Assembly: GCA_910574965.1 (NCBI GenBank)
Contig: CAJTDB010000006.1
Location: forward strand, 124,001 to 188,000
Length of the DNA: 64,000 nt
From: Lachnospiraceae bacterium
Lineage (GTDB): Bacteria; Bacillota; Clostridia; Lachnospirales; Lachnospiraceae
Reading direction: 5' to 3'
Shown here piece after piece: positions 1-8,135 of this stretch (positions are counted from its first letter, which is position 1; each line of letters starts with the position of its first letter). Both the position numbers and the translations under genes were made by a program. The notes below the pieces were generated by a model. The model saw only the letters and a list, made by a program, of their open reading frames with translations. It had not been told where the DNA came from and searched no databases.

Positions 1-2499
1 AAAGCAAATGCTAAAATGTATCAGGAGCTTATGGAAATCGTACAAAATGCTGCTCCAAAGCTGTATGCAGAAATGAAAGAGTCCTTTTGGAAGATTTACA
101 GCGAAAAGCTGGCATCGGAGATGGTGTCAAGAGTGTATCCGGGAAGAGAGGCGTCCAGAATATATCTTCTGGGAACAGAGTCCGTGGAAGCGCTGAAGCC
201 GCATATCAAAGAATGGAGAAATGACTATTATGAAGAGAAAGAAAACTACATAAGACTTCAGGATCTGAAGCGCCTGGACCTGCCCATGTACCGAAGGGGA
301 ATCGTGCTGCAGGCACTTCGGAAAATGGCTGGATTTTTCACCCGCTATCCCATCTATGAATCAGGGGAGGAAAGAACAGACGATAAAGAGCTTATGTTCG
401 AATATCGGCAGCTTGAGGCAATTCTGCAAATATTGGAAGAAGAGAACATACCGCTTGGCTTTCAGATAGAAGCCCTGGGAGGCATGGGAGAAGCTTTTGG
501 CAGCAAGAAGAAAAAGGCTTCCTATCTGGAGCTGTGTGTGCAGGTATTCAGGGACAGGAAGAAAGGACAGGATATGGAGCAGTGGGAGAAAACCATGGCA
601 AAGACCGTGTTAGACGGGAGTCCGGAGGCGTGCTGCCTGTGTCTTAAGGTGCTGAAGCAGTACAAAGACGAAGCATATAAGGATATCTATTTGTCCTGTG
701 CAGCCAACAGCTCGAAGCAGGTGCGCGCCCTGCTTTTGGATATCTGCCGGGAGCATAGGGAGTGGGAGCCGGACATTTTGAAGCTTCTTGAAGCGAAAAA
801 AGTAAAGGAGCGGGAATTTGCCGTTATGCTACTGGAGGAATGGGGGGCTGTTTCCTGCCTTCCAAAGCTTCAGGAAGCCCTTGGCCGGGAGAAAAATAAA
901 AAGCTGGCGGAGCAGATGCAGGATTTCATCGAAGAGCTGCAGGGTGCATTAGCCGGAGCAGATGGGCAGGGACGTTCCCAAAATGCCAATGAACGGCTGG
1001 CAGCGGAGATCTTCCGGGGAAATCGGAAGCGGAAAGTGGAATGGGTGCAGAGCCTTTCGCTGCCGGAAGTGCACAGAAAGGACGGCAGTCCGGTATCGGC
1101 CGAATATATGTTTGCTCTTCTGGCGCTCTATGCGGATATGGAAGATCCGGGAATCCCAAAAGATGCAAAAAAGCTGGCGGAACCCTTAGACGCCGAATCG
1201 CTGGCAGACTATATGCAGAAGCTGTATGAAGGGTGGATGTCCGTAGGGGCGGAAGCGAAAAAACGGTGGGTGCTTTATGCAGTCTCGGTTCATGGAGGCA
1301 GTCGGATGGTTCCGGTGCTTCACAGCCAGATTAAAATATGGGCGGAGAACCAGAGAGGGGCTATCGCCGCCGAGACCGTACAGGCACTGGCCTTAAACGA
1401 CAGTCCGCAGGCACTTCTGCTGGTAGATCATATGTCCAGAAAATTCAAGTTCCGGCAGATTAAAAATGCAGCGGGAGCGGCGCTTCAGAATACGGCTTCA
1501 TTGCTGGGCATCAGCCGGGAGGAGTTAGAAGACCGCCTCGTGCCGGATCTGGGTTTTGACAGCAAGATGGAACAAATGTTCGATTACGGTTCCCGTAAAT
1601 TTACCGTTCGTCTGAATCAGGCGCTGGAAATGGAGATCTGCGACGGAAACGGAAAACGGCTGAAAAATATGCCGGCACCTGGGAAGCAGGACGATCCGGA
1701 GAAAGCGGCTTCGTCAAATCAGGCATTCAAACAGATGAAGAAGCAGTTAAAGGAAACCATATCCGGCCAGAAGCTTCGTTTAGAGCAGGCCCTTTCGGTG
1801 GCCCGGTTCTGGGAGGCGGACAGATGGAAGGCGCTGTTTGTTCAGAATCCGGTGATGCATCTCTTTGCCGAAGGACTGATCTGGGGCATTTACGAGGGAC
1901 AGGAATGCAGAGGCGCTTTCCGCTATATGGAAGACGGCACCTTTAATACGGTGGAGGAAGAGGAGTTTGTACTTCCGGAGACGGGAAAGATTGGTCTGGT
2001 GCATCCATTAGAACTGACAGCAGAGGATTTAAAAGCATGGAAAGAGCAGCTTGCGGACTATGAGATCGTGCAGCCCTTTGACCAGCTTGGACGGCCGGTC
2101 TGTAAAGCGACAAAGGAAGAACAGGAGAGCCTCCCGGTATCCCGGTTTGCAGATGCAACGTTAAACGGACTGACGCTGTCCGGCAGACTTCTTGGCATGG
2201 GGTGGTTCCGCGGGGAGATTTTAGATGCAGGCTTCTTTGAAAATTATTACCGCAATGACGGAGCTTTTGGAGCAGAACTTGTGTTCTCCGGAAGTTCGGT
2301 GGGATATGAATATGACGAAGTGACCATAAAGGAGCTGTATTTCTATCGGCTTTCACCGGAGGATGCAAAGAGCAGCGCACACAGAGCCTTTGAAAATGGA
2401 AGCCGGTGCCTGCCGGGGGAAGTGCCTGGACGATACTTCAGTGAAGTGCTTTTGCAGGTGGCAAAGGCAGTTGGAGAACAGGTGCAGAATTTAGATTGA
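1..2499 (+). CDS. DUF4132 (YehI/MolR-like) protein, 5'-truncated by the window edge
   Basis: The frame is open from the first base. The first in-frame ATG (base 16) has no ribosome site before it, so the gene almost certainly begins outside the window and about 832 residues of its C-terminal part are visible. The first ~300 residues are helical, charged and HEAT-like. The rest reads as a DUF4132 domain: the DRLVPDLGFD motif near residue 511 of the visible part, DYGSRKF soon after, FAEGLIWGIY near 622-631 and LVHPLEL near 665. In E. coli the DUF4132 protein YehI (formerly MolR) sits with MoxR-type AAA+, vWA and SWIM genes; whether that holds here depends on sequence to the left. The biochemical function of the family is not established. 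No signal peptide or membrane segment is visible. The domain is fairly certain and the role unknown. Confidence 0.8.
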   Translation, partial: KANAKMYQELMEIVQNAAPKLYAEMKESFWKIYSEKLASEMVSRVYPGREASRIYLLGTESVEALKPHIKEWRNDYYEEKENYIRLQDLKRLDLPMYRRGIVLQALRKMAGFFTRYPIYESGEERTDDKELMFEYRQLEAILQILEEENIPLGFQIEALGGMGEAFGSKKKKASYLELCVQVFRDRKKGQDMEQWEKTMAKTVLDGSPEACCLCLKVLKQYKDEAYKDIYLSCAANSSKQVRALLLDICREHREWEPDILKLLEAKKVKEREFAVMLLEEWGAVSCLPKLQEALGREKNKKLAEQMQDFIEELQGALAGADGQGRSQNANERLAAEIFRGNRKRKVEWVQSLSLPEVHRKDGSPVSAEYMFALLALYADMEDPGIPKDAKKLAEPLDAESLADYMQKLYEGWMSVGAEAKKRWVLYAVSVHGGSRMVPVLHSQIKIWAENQRGAIAAETVQALALNDSPQALLLVDHMSRKFKFRQIKNAAGAALQNTASLLGISREELEDRLVPDLGFDSKMEQMFDYGSRKFTVRLNQALEMEICDGNGKRLKNMPAPGKQDDPEKAASSNQAFKQMKKQLKETISGQKLRLEQALSVARFWEADRWKALFVQNPVMHLFAEGLIWGIYEGQECRGAFRYMEDGTFNTVEEEEFVLPETGKIGLVHPLELTAEDLKAWKEQLADYEIVQPFDQLGRPVCKATKEEQESLPVSRFADATLNGLTLSGRLLGMGWFRGEILDAGFFENYYRNDGAFGAELVFSGSSVGYEYDEVTIKELYFYRLSPEDAKSSAHRAFENGSRCLPGEVPGRYFSEVLLQVAKAVGEQVQNLD

Positions 2500-2687
2500 T
2501 ACGGCTCTGCTTTCTGCTTCAGCAGGACATCGGCGTCCTTCCCAAAGCCTCTTCCACAGAACGGATGAGACAGAATCTGGAGCTTCCGCATATGAAAATT
2601 GCGGAGGAAGACATGGATTTGCTGCGCAGCCTCCCGCAGATTGGATGGGGCGCAGAGCATCCGGATTTGGAGAGAGCTTCGGTATAG
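2496..2687 (+). pseudogene. Remnant of an aldo/keto reductase (C-terminal end only)
   Basis: A short open frame overlaps the stop of the preceding gene and ends at a TAG. Its translation matches the last ~60 residues of the 2,5-diketogluconate-reductase type of aldo/keto reductase: IGVLPKASSTERMRQNLEL (the family's PKASS..R..EN cofactor-binding stretch), a helix with EEDMDLLRSL, and GWGAEHPD, which is typical of the C-terminus. The (beta/alpha)8 barrel and the catalytic Asp/Tyr/Lys/His are missing, there is no ribosome site, and the only possible start is a TTG inside the upstream stop region. I read it as the stump of a gene deleted when the DUF4132 gene became its neighbour. It is unlikely to make a functional protein. 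Confidence 0.6.
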
Positions 2688-2758
2688 GAGCCTCTTTGGA
2701 TGCAGCAGATGGTCGGACAGGAAAGTTTTAAAAAATATCTGAAAATCGATTTCGTTAC

Positions 2759-2787
2759 TTGCATGTTCCGGGCGGTTCGTGTAGAAT
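2759..2787 (+). promoter_or_regulatory. Sigma-A-type promoter for gpmI
   Basis: A -35 box TTGCAT and a -10 box TAGAAT are separated by exactly 17 bp, about 35 bp before the gpmI start. The ribosome site (AAAGGAG) lies between them and the ATG. The gene upstream is only a remnant, so this is the likely start of the gpmI transcript. Confidence 0.6.
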
Positions 2788-2821
2788 AAAAGATTAGAGA
2801 ACTACAAAAAGGAGACGAGTT

Positions 2822-4360
2822 ATGAGCAAAAGACCTACCGTGTTAATGATCTTAGATGGATATGGACTAAATGACAGGAAAGATGCAAATGCAGTTGCAG
2901 AAGCAAAGACTCCAGTAATGGATGGCCTGATGGCAGAGTATCCCTTTGTAAAAGGTTATGCCAGCGGTCTGGCAGTGGGCCTTCCCGATGGACAGATGGG
3001 CAATTCCGAAGTCGGTCATCTGAACATGGGCGCAGGACGAATCGTCTATCAGGAGCTGACCCGGATCACCAAGGAGATTGAAGACGGAACCTTTTTCGAG
3101 AATGAAGCACTTTTAGCGGCAGTGGAAAATGCGAAGAAAAATCAGTCTTCCCTCCATCTGTACGGCCTTCTGTCAGACGGCGGCGTGCACAGTCACAACA
3201 CCCATCTGTACGGCCTTCTTGAGATGGCAAAGCGCCATGGGCTTCAGAAGGTGTATGTGCACTGCTTCCTGGATGGCCGCGATACTCCGCCGGCTTCCGG
3301 AAAAGGATATATCAAAGAACTAAGAGACAAGATGAAAGAGATCGGTGTCGGGGAAGTGGCAACGGTCATGGGACGTTACTATGCAATGGACCGTGATAAC
3401 CGCTGGGAGCGTGTGGAGCTTGCCTATCGGGCACTGACAAAAGGGGAGGGTGCACAGAATCCCTGTCCGGTATGCGGCCTGAATGATTCTTACAAAGAGG
3501 AAGTCTTTGACGAGTTTGTGAAGCCGATTGTCGTGACAAAGGACGGAAAGCCTCTGACAACGATTCAGGATAAAGACTCCGTTATTTTCTTCAACTTCCG
3601 TCCGGACCGTGCAAGAGAGATTACCAGAGCTTTCTGCGATGATGCATTTGCCGGTTTTGAGAGAGAGAAGAAACTGGACCTGACCTATGTATGCTTTACC
3701 GAATATGATGTGACCATTCCCAATAAACAGGTGGCATTCCATAAAGTGGTGCTCAACAATACATTCGGTGAGTATCTGGCGGCAAAGGGAAAGACCCAGG
3801 CCAGAATCGCAGAGACGGAGAAATATGCCCATGTGACCTTTTTCTTCAACGGTGGCGTAGAGGAGCCGAATCAGGGAGAGGACCGTATCCTTGTAAAATC
3901 TCCGAAGGTGCCGACGTATGACCTGCAGCCGGAGATGAGTGCTTACGGCGTATGCGACAAGCTTTGCGAAGCCATCAAATCCGGAAAATACGATGTCATC
4001 ATTATAAATTTTGCCAATCCGGATATGGTGGGACATACAGGCGTGGAAGAAGCAGCAATAAAAGCAGTGGAAGCAGTGGATGAGTGCGTTGGAAAAGCAG
4101 TGGAGGCGCTGAAATCTGCAGACGGACAGATGTTCATCTGTGCGGATCACGGCAATGCAGAGCAGCTAAAGGATTACGAGACCGGGGCACCGTTTACCGC
4201 ACATACGATTAATCCGGTGCCGTTTATCTTAGTCAATGCGGATCCGGCGTATAAGCTTCGGGAAGGCGGCTGTCTGGCCGATATCATTCCGACGCTGCTT
4301 GAGCTTATGGAGATGGAACAGCCGGCAGAGATGACAGGGAAATCACTGCTGGTAAAATAA
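2822..4360 (+). CDS. gpmI: 2,3-bisphosphoglycerate-independent phosphoglycerate mutase
   Basis: Interconverts 3-phosphoglycerate and 2-phosphoglycerate in the cytosol using two metal ions and a phosphoserine intermediate. The 512 residues are full length for the family. The alkaline-phosphatase-fold metal motif ILDGYG is at residues 10-15, and the nucleophile Ser62 lies in GNSEVGHLNMG, the same number as in the Geobacillus enzyme. DGRDTPP, RYYAMDRDNRWERV, FNFRPDRARE, NPDMVGHTG and ADHGNAE follow in order and supply substrate and metal ligands. The start is an ATG preceded by GGAG at a normal distance. The next gene begins 24 bp after the stop, so the two are probably cotranscribed, and eno follows that. 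A cofactor-dependent mutase is excluded by length and motifs. Confidence 0.97.
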   Translation: MSKRPTVLMILDGYGLNDRKDANAVAEAKTPVMDGLMAEYPFVKGYASGLAVGLPDGQMGNSEVGHLNMGAGRIVYQELTRITKEIEDGTFFENEALLAAVENAKKNQSSLHLYGLLSDGGVHSHNTHLYGLLEMAKRHGLQKVYVHCFLDGRDTPPASGKGYIKELRDKMKEIGVGEVATVMGRYYAMDRDNRWERVELAYRALTKGEGAQNPCPVCGLNDSYKEEVFDEFVKPIVVTKDGKPLTTIQDKDSVIFFNFRPDRAREITRAFCDDAFAGFEREKKLDLTYVCFTEYDVTIPNKQVAFHKVVLNNTFGEYLAAKGKTQARIAETEKYAHVTFFFNGGVEEPNQGEDRILVKSPKVPTYDLQPEMSAYGVCDKLCEAIKSGKYDVIIINFANPDMVGHTGVEEAAIKAVEAVDECVGKAVEALKSADGQMFICADHGNAEQLKDYETGAPFTAHTINPVPFILVNADPAYKLREGGCLADIIPTLLELMEMEQPAEMTGKSLLVK

Positions 4361-4384
4361 GGTGTATGAGGTAAGGAGTTCATA

Positions 4385-5686
4385 ATGATACTTGAGATGA
4401 AACGTGCACTGGAGGAGCTGAAAAAAGGCGACAGCCAGGGGTACAGAAGGTTGTATGATGCAACCTACGAAGAGGTATACTGCAGGGCCCTTCTGATTAT
4501 CCAGAGAGAAGACTATGCGCTGGAATTTATCAAAGATTTTTACAAGGAAATATTCGGCGTGCTGGATGAGGCGGAAGATGCCGCGGACACGGAGCGGTGG
4601 TTTTTGCACAGATACTATCAGAAGCTTCGCAAGCACTATCACAGACTTTTAGGAAAATTAGAAAAGACAGAGTCTGACGGTGTGAAAACATTGGCAGAAA
4701 TACCGGCAACTTTCCCGCTGCTCCATCGGATTATGCTGGTGATGTCATTTAAAGATGATTTCAAAGCAGCGGAGATTTCCGGAATCTATGGTTTGGCAGA
4801 GGATAAGATTCAGTCGGAATTAGAGAAGCTCCAAAAGCTTCTGCCTTCCATTACCAAGGATCAGCCGGACAGTGTGGAAGCATATCTGGGCAACTGGAAA
4901 GTGCTGCTTTTAGGAGCATCCAGACAGATTACCAATGCCGGTACGGATCATTGGGTGGACACGCTTTTTGCAGAGGCAGCGAAAGCGGCGGGTGTATCTG
5001 CCGAGACGAAAAAGGATGATTTTGATTATTTTATAGCCGATCCGGAACCGGAGCCGGAAAAACCGAAGAAGAAGATCATTCCCATCGTGAAGGAAGAACC
5101 GGAAGACGAGGACGACGAAGACGATGAGGACGAAGACGACGAGGACGAAGACGACGAGTACGAGGACGACGAGGATGAAGATGACGACCGTTATGACTGG
5201 GATATGGAAGATGACGGCAGGAAGATGATTATCCTTGGAATTGTTCTGGCAGTGATTATTGTGGCCATTATAGGAATCGCAGCGTTTAAGCTTCTTGGGA
5301 AAGACGACGATGGCGAGAAAGATCCCATTCAGACAGAACAGGATGCAGATGCGGATGACAACAAGCTGATTGTGAAGGGCGGCGAGGAAGGCTCCGATGA
5401 GGAAGAACCCCAGGAGACTCCTGTAGAAGAGCCGGAAGACGAACCGGAAGAAACACCTGTGGAGGAGCCGGAGGAAGTGGAACAGCTCATCATGAGAGTG
5501 AATGGAAATTCCATCAATGTCCGCAGCGAGCCGAACACCTCCAGCAGCATTCTGACAAAGGTCAAGAAGGATGACAAGGTGGAAGTGCTTGGGGATCCGA
5601 CCGGAGAATGGGTACAGATTCGCTGTATCGAACAGAACAACGAAGAAGGCTATATGATGTCCCAGTATTTATCAAATATTGAATAA
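4385..5686 (+). CDS. Membrane protein with sigma-factor-like N-terminus, acidic linker and extracytoplasmic SH3 domain
   Basis: No named gene is recognised, but the 433-residue architecture is clear. Residues ~5-90 (DSQGYRRLYDATYEEVY...) resemble sigma-70 region 2 of ECF factors, and ~108-152 (FKAAEISGIYGLAEDKIQSE) resemble region 4. Residues 238-276 are almost entirely Asp/Glu. A single membrane span covers 281-301 (MIILGIVLAVIIVAIIGIAA). A second acidic, Pro-rich spacer at 335-366 contains repeats of the TPVEEPE type. Residues 370-430 form a bacterial SH3 domain (INVRSEPNTSSSILTKVKKDDKVEVL...GEWVQIR...GYMMSQYL), which usually binds cell-wall peptide. The expected topology is N-terminus inside and SH3 domain outside. 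A role in wall sensing or as a membrane-held regulator is inference; the sigma-like part is weak and may not bind DNA. AAGGAG precedes the ATG. Confidence 0.7.
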   Translation: MILEMKRALEELKKGDSQGYRRLYDATYEEVYCRALLIIQREDYALEFIKDFYKEIFGVLDEAEDAADTERWFLHRYYQKLRKHYHRLLGKLEKTESDGVKTLAEIPATFPLLHRIMLVMSFKDDFKAAEISGIYGLAEDKIQSELEKLQKLLPSITKDQPDSVEAYLGNWKVLLLGASRQITNAGTDHWVDTLFAEAAKAAGVSAETKKDDFDYFIADPEPEPEKPKKKIIPIVKEEPEDEDDEDDEDEDDEDEDDEYEDDEDEDDDRYDWDMEDDGRKMIILGIVLAVIIVAIIGIAAFKLLGKDDDGEKDPIQTEQDADADDNKLIVKGGEEGSDEEEPQETPVEEPEDEPEETPVEEPEEVEQLIMRVNGNSINVRSEPNTSSSILTKVKKDDKVEVLGDPTGEWVQIRCIEQNNEEGYMMSQYLSNIE

Positions 5687-5691
5687 GAATG

Positions 5692-5737
5692 AAGAACCTG
5701 CTCATACTAAGAAAAAAGTGTGAGGAGGTTCTTTTTT
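5692..5737 (+). terminator. T-tailed hairpin that contains the eno ribosome site
   Basis: Arms AAGAACCTGCTCATAC (5692-5707) and its near-complement at 5718-5733 pair over 16 bp with one G-G mismatch and one wobble, around a 10-base loop. Six T follow (5732-5737). The form is that of an intrinsic terminator, yet the 3' arm carries AGGAGG (5723-5728), the ribosome site of eno, whose ATG comes 10 bases later. Either much transcription from gpmI stops here, or the fold controls translation of eno. Confidence 0.7.
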
Positions 5738-5738
5738 G

Positions 5739-7043
5739 ATGAATCTATATCTGCCGATTACTTATATCCATGCAAGAGAGATCCTGGATTCCAGGGGAAA
5801 TCCTACCGTTGAGGCGGAGGTGCTTTTAGACGGTGTGTACCAGGCGAGGGCATCGGTTCCTTCCGGTGCGTCCACCGGGCGTTTTGAAGCCGTAGAGCTT
5901 CGGGACGGACAGGAGCGGTATCTGGGGCTTGGAGTTGAAAAGGCGGTCACAAATGTGAATACGAAAATTGCCAATGTACTGTTAGGAGAGAATGCACTGA
6001 ATCAGGGGTATGTGGATCATCTTCTGATTGATGCGGACGGTACGGAGAACAAGTCCAACTTGGGGGCCAATGCAATCCTTGCAGTATCCATGGCTGTGGC
6101 AAAAGCATCTGCAAGGGCACTTGGCATTCCTGTATATCAGTATCTGGGCGGCATTCGGACCGATACGATGCCCGTTCCTATGATGAATATTTTAAACGGC
6201 GGAAGACATTCGAAAAACTCTCTGGATTTTCAGGAATTTATGATTATGCCTGTAGGCGCCTGCTGCTTTCGGGAGGCACTCCGCATGGGTGTGGAGGTCT
6301 ATCACAAACTGAAGCTGATTTTAAGCAAAGAAGGGCTGACAACAGCCGTAGGAGATGAAGGCGGTTTTGCACCGGATATTCGGGATGCAAAGGAAGTATT
6401 CCTCTATCTGAAAGAGGCCGTAGAAGAAGCCGGATACGAGCCGGGACAGGATTTTGTGTTTGCCATGGATGCGGCGGCCAGTGAACTGGTCAATGAGAAA
6501 AACGGCCGGTATGATTTTCCGGGCGAGGGACGTATGAACGGACAGAGGATCAGCCGGACATCCGAAGAACTGATTGATTATTATGAAGAGCTGATCTCCA
6601 TGTATCCGCTGGTGTCCATTGAAGACGGTCTCAGCGAAGACGACTGGGACGGCTGGCAGCAGATGACTAAGCAGATCGGAGGCAGGGTCCAACTGGTAGG
6701 GGATGACCTGTTTGTCACCAATACCAGACGGCTGGCCTGCGGAATCAAGCTGGAGGCGGCCAATGCCATCCTGATTAAAGTCAATCAGATCGGTACGCTT
6801 ACGGAAGCTTTTGATGCCATCCATATGGCGCATAAAGCCGGTTATCGGACGGTCATCTCCCACAGAAGCGGAGAGACATGCGAAGATATCATTGCGGACA
6901 TTGCAGTGGCCAGCGGTGCGGGGCAGATCAAGACCGGAGCACCCTGCCGGGCAGAGCGTACCGAGAAATATAACCAGCTTCTGCGGATTGAGGAAGAACT
7001 GCAGGGACTGGCCGGATACCGGAATCCGTTTTTTCATGAATAA
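5739..7043 (+). CDS. eno: Enolase (phosphopyruvate hydratase)
   Basis: Converts 2-phosphoglycerate to phosphoenolpyruvate with two Mg2+ ions. The 434 residues match the family length. Visible motifs are [16 protein letters not shown] at the N-terminus, the flexible loop [38 protein letters not shown], the catalytic lysine in [12 protein letters not shown] (about Lys347), [10 protein letters not shown] and the closing [15 protein letters not shown]. The ATG at 5739 is preferred over the TTG directly before it because AGGAGG lies 10 bases upstream. Promoter-like boxes are not seen between the preceding gene and eno, only the T-tailed hairpin. The 3' end overlaps the convergent AraC gene by 10 bp. 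Confidence 0.97.
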   Translation: MNLYLPITYIHAREILDSRGNPTVEAEVLLDGVYQARASVPSGASTGRFEAVELRDGQERYLGLGVEKAVTNVNTKIANVLLGENALNQGYVDHLLIDADGTENKSNLGANAILAVSMAVAKASARALGIPVYQYLGGIRTDTMPVPMMNILNGGRHSKNSLDFQEFMIMPVGACCFREALRMGVEVYHKLKLILSKEGLTTAVGDEGGFAPDIRDAKEVFLYLKEAVEEAGYEPGQDFVFAMDAAASELVNEKNGRYDFPGEGRMNGQRISRTSEELIDYYEELISMYPLVSIEDGLSEDDWDGWQQMTKQIGGRVQLVGDDLFVTNTRRLACGIKLEAANAILIKVNQIGTLTEAFDAIHMAHKAGYRTVISHRSGETCEDIIADIAVASGAGQIKTGAPCRAERTEKYNQLLRIEEELQGLAGYRNPFFHE

Positions 7044-7951
7044 GCAGTAGGGATACGGCCGGAATGTTTCCGGTAATCTCCGGGAGTACAGCCTTTGTGC
7101 TCCCGGAATTTTCGAATAAAGTAACTGATATTGTCAAATCCGCAGTCCAGGGCGATATCTGTGACCGTTTGTTCTGTACGGGAAAGAAGGGCACAGGCAT
7201 GTTGGATGCGCAGTGCGATCAGATACTGGATGGGCGATATGCCGGCGATTTCCCGGAAGAAACGGCAGAGATACTGGCTGCTGCAGCCAATGACGTCTGA
7301 CAGATCTTTTAGCGACAGCGGTTCCTGACAGTGCTGTTCCATATAAGAGATCAGCGTTTTGTAACGGTCAATTTTCCGTGCATCCGTACCGGAGAGCGTC
7401 TCTCTGACGGGAAGCAGATATCCGTTCAGGGCCAGAAGCGCAAACCAATTTATTAACAATGGTTTACATTGGAAATACCATCCGTCTTCTTGGGCAAGTG
7501 CCTGGCGGATGAGCTTTTCGGACAGGGAGAAAAGCTTTTGGAAGCCTTTGTCTGATGGCTGCGGGATGTTTCGGATCATAAGTTCCTGTCTTAGAAAAGG
7601 AGCGATGATTTCTTGTTCCCATTCGTCTTCATAGGAGAAGTTCAGAATCTGCGGGTCGAATAAAAAGGCATCGTGGACGGCTTCCGGGCCAAGGCCCCGG
7701 AGCTGATGGAGTTCGCCGCTGTTCAGAATGCAGAGGGTGCCTTCCCGGAGCTGATGTTCTTCCAGATTGATTTCAATGCAGTAGGTTCCCTTCCGGATAA
7801 AGAGAATTTCTACATAATCATGCCAGTGCTGTTCTACAAAGAAATGGTCCGGATACCCGGTTCCGGGGCCGGCGGTAAAGTGCAGAGCCCGAAGGGGACG
7901 CTCCAAAGTGCCGTGGGTTACTTTTTCTCTGAGGGATCGATCGGGTAGCAT
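7034..7951 (-). CDS. AraC-family regulator with cupin sensor domain
   Basis: A 305-residue transcription factor. The N-terminal ~110 residues form an AraC-type cupin ([21 protein letters not shown], then GELHQL), which usually binds a small sugar. The last ~100 residues carry the two helix-turn-helix motifs: [21 protein letters not shown] and [20 protein letters not shown], with the usual GISPIQYL and CTPGDYRK. The ribosome site AAAAGGAG lies before the ATG on the minus strand. It is transcribed away from the GH31 glucosidase gene across a 184-bp gap that contains its promoter, so control of that gene is likely by position. Its 3' end overlaps eno. The ligand cannot be read from the sequence. 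Confidence 0.9.
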   Translation of the reverse strand: MLPDRSLREKVTHGTLERPLRALHFTAGPGTGYPDHFFVEQHWHDYVEILFIRKGTYCIEINLEEHQLREGTLCILNSGELHQLRGLGPEAVHDAFLFDPQILNFSYEDEWEQEIIAPFLRQELMIRNIPQPSDKGFQKLFSLSEKLIRQALAQEDGWYFQCKPLLINWFALLALNGYLLPVRETLSGTDARKIDRYKTLISYMEQHCQEPLSLKDLSDVIGCSSQYLCRFFREIAGISPIQYLIALRIQHACALLSRTEQTVTDIALDCGFDNISYFIRKFREHKGCTPGDYRKHSGRIPTAYS

Positions 7952-8005
7952 AAGAGAAACTCCTTTTTGGCAGGAATATTGTAAAATGTCAAGATTGTGT
8001 TATTT

Positions 8006-8034
8006 ATTATAGAAGATAATGCAAGCATTGGCAA
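8006..8034 (-). promoter_or_regulatory. Promoter of the first AraC gene, overlapping a weak divergent promoter
   Basis: On the minus strand TTGCCA and a perfect TATAAT are 17 bp apart, about 55 bp before the AraC start. On the plus strand TTGGCA at 8028-8033 overlaps this -35 box and is followed 18 bp later by TTTATA (8052-8057), a weak candidate promoter for the GH31 gene. Overlapping -35 boxes would let one regulator act on both directions. The minus-strand promoter is the stronger call. Confidence 0.55.
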
Positions 8035-8135
8035 GAAAAAGCGGATATACTTTTATAAAGAAAAATAGCATGTCATGTGTAGAACAGAAGGGATGCTTGT
8101 TTTGGCAGAACTTTAAATAACAGGAGGATTACATT

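Noticed and set aside
5100-5215. GAC/GAG-rich tract as a microsatellite or repeat element
   Set aside because: It stays in frame and encodes the acidic linker of the SH3 protein, so it is low-complexity coding sequence.
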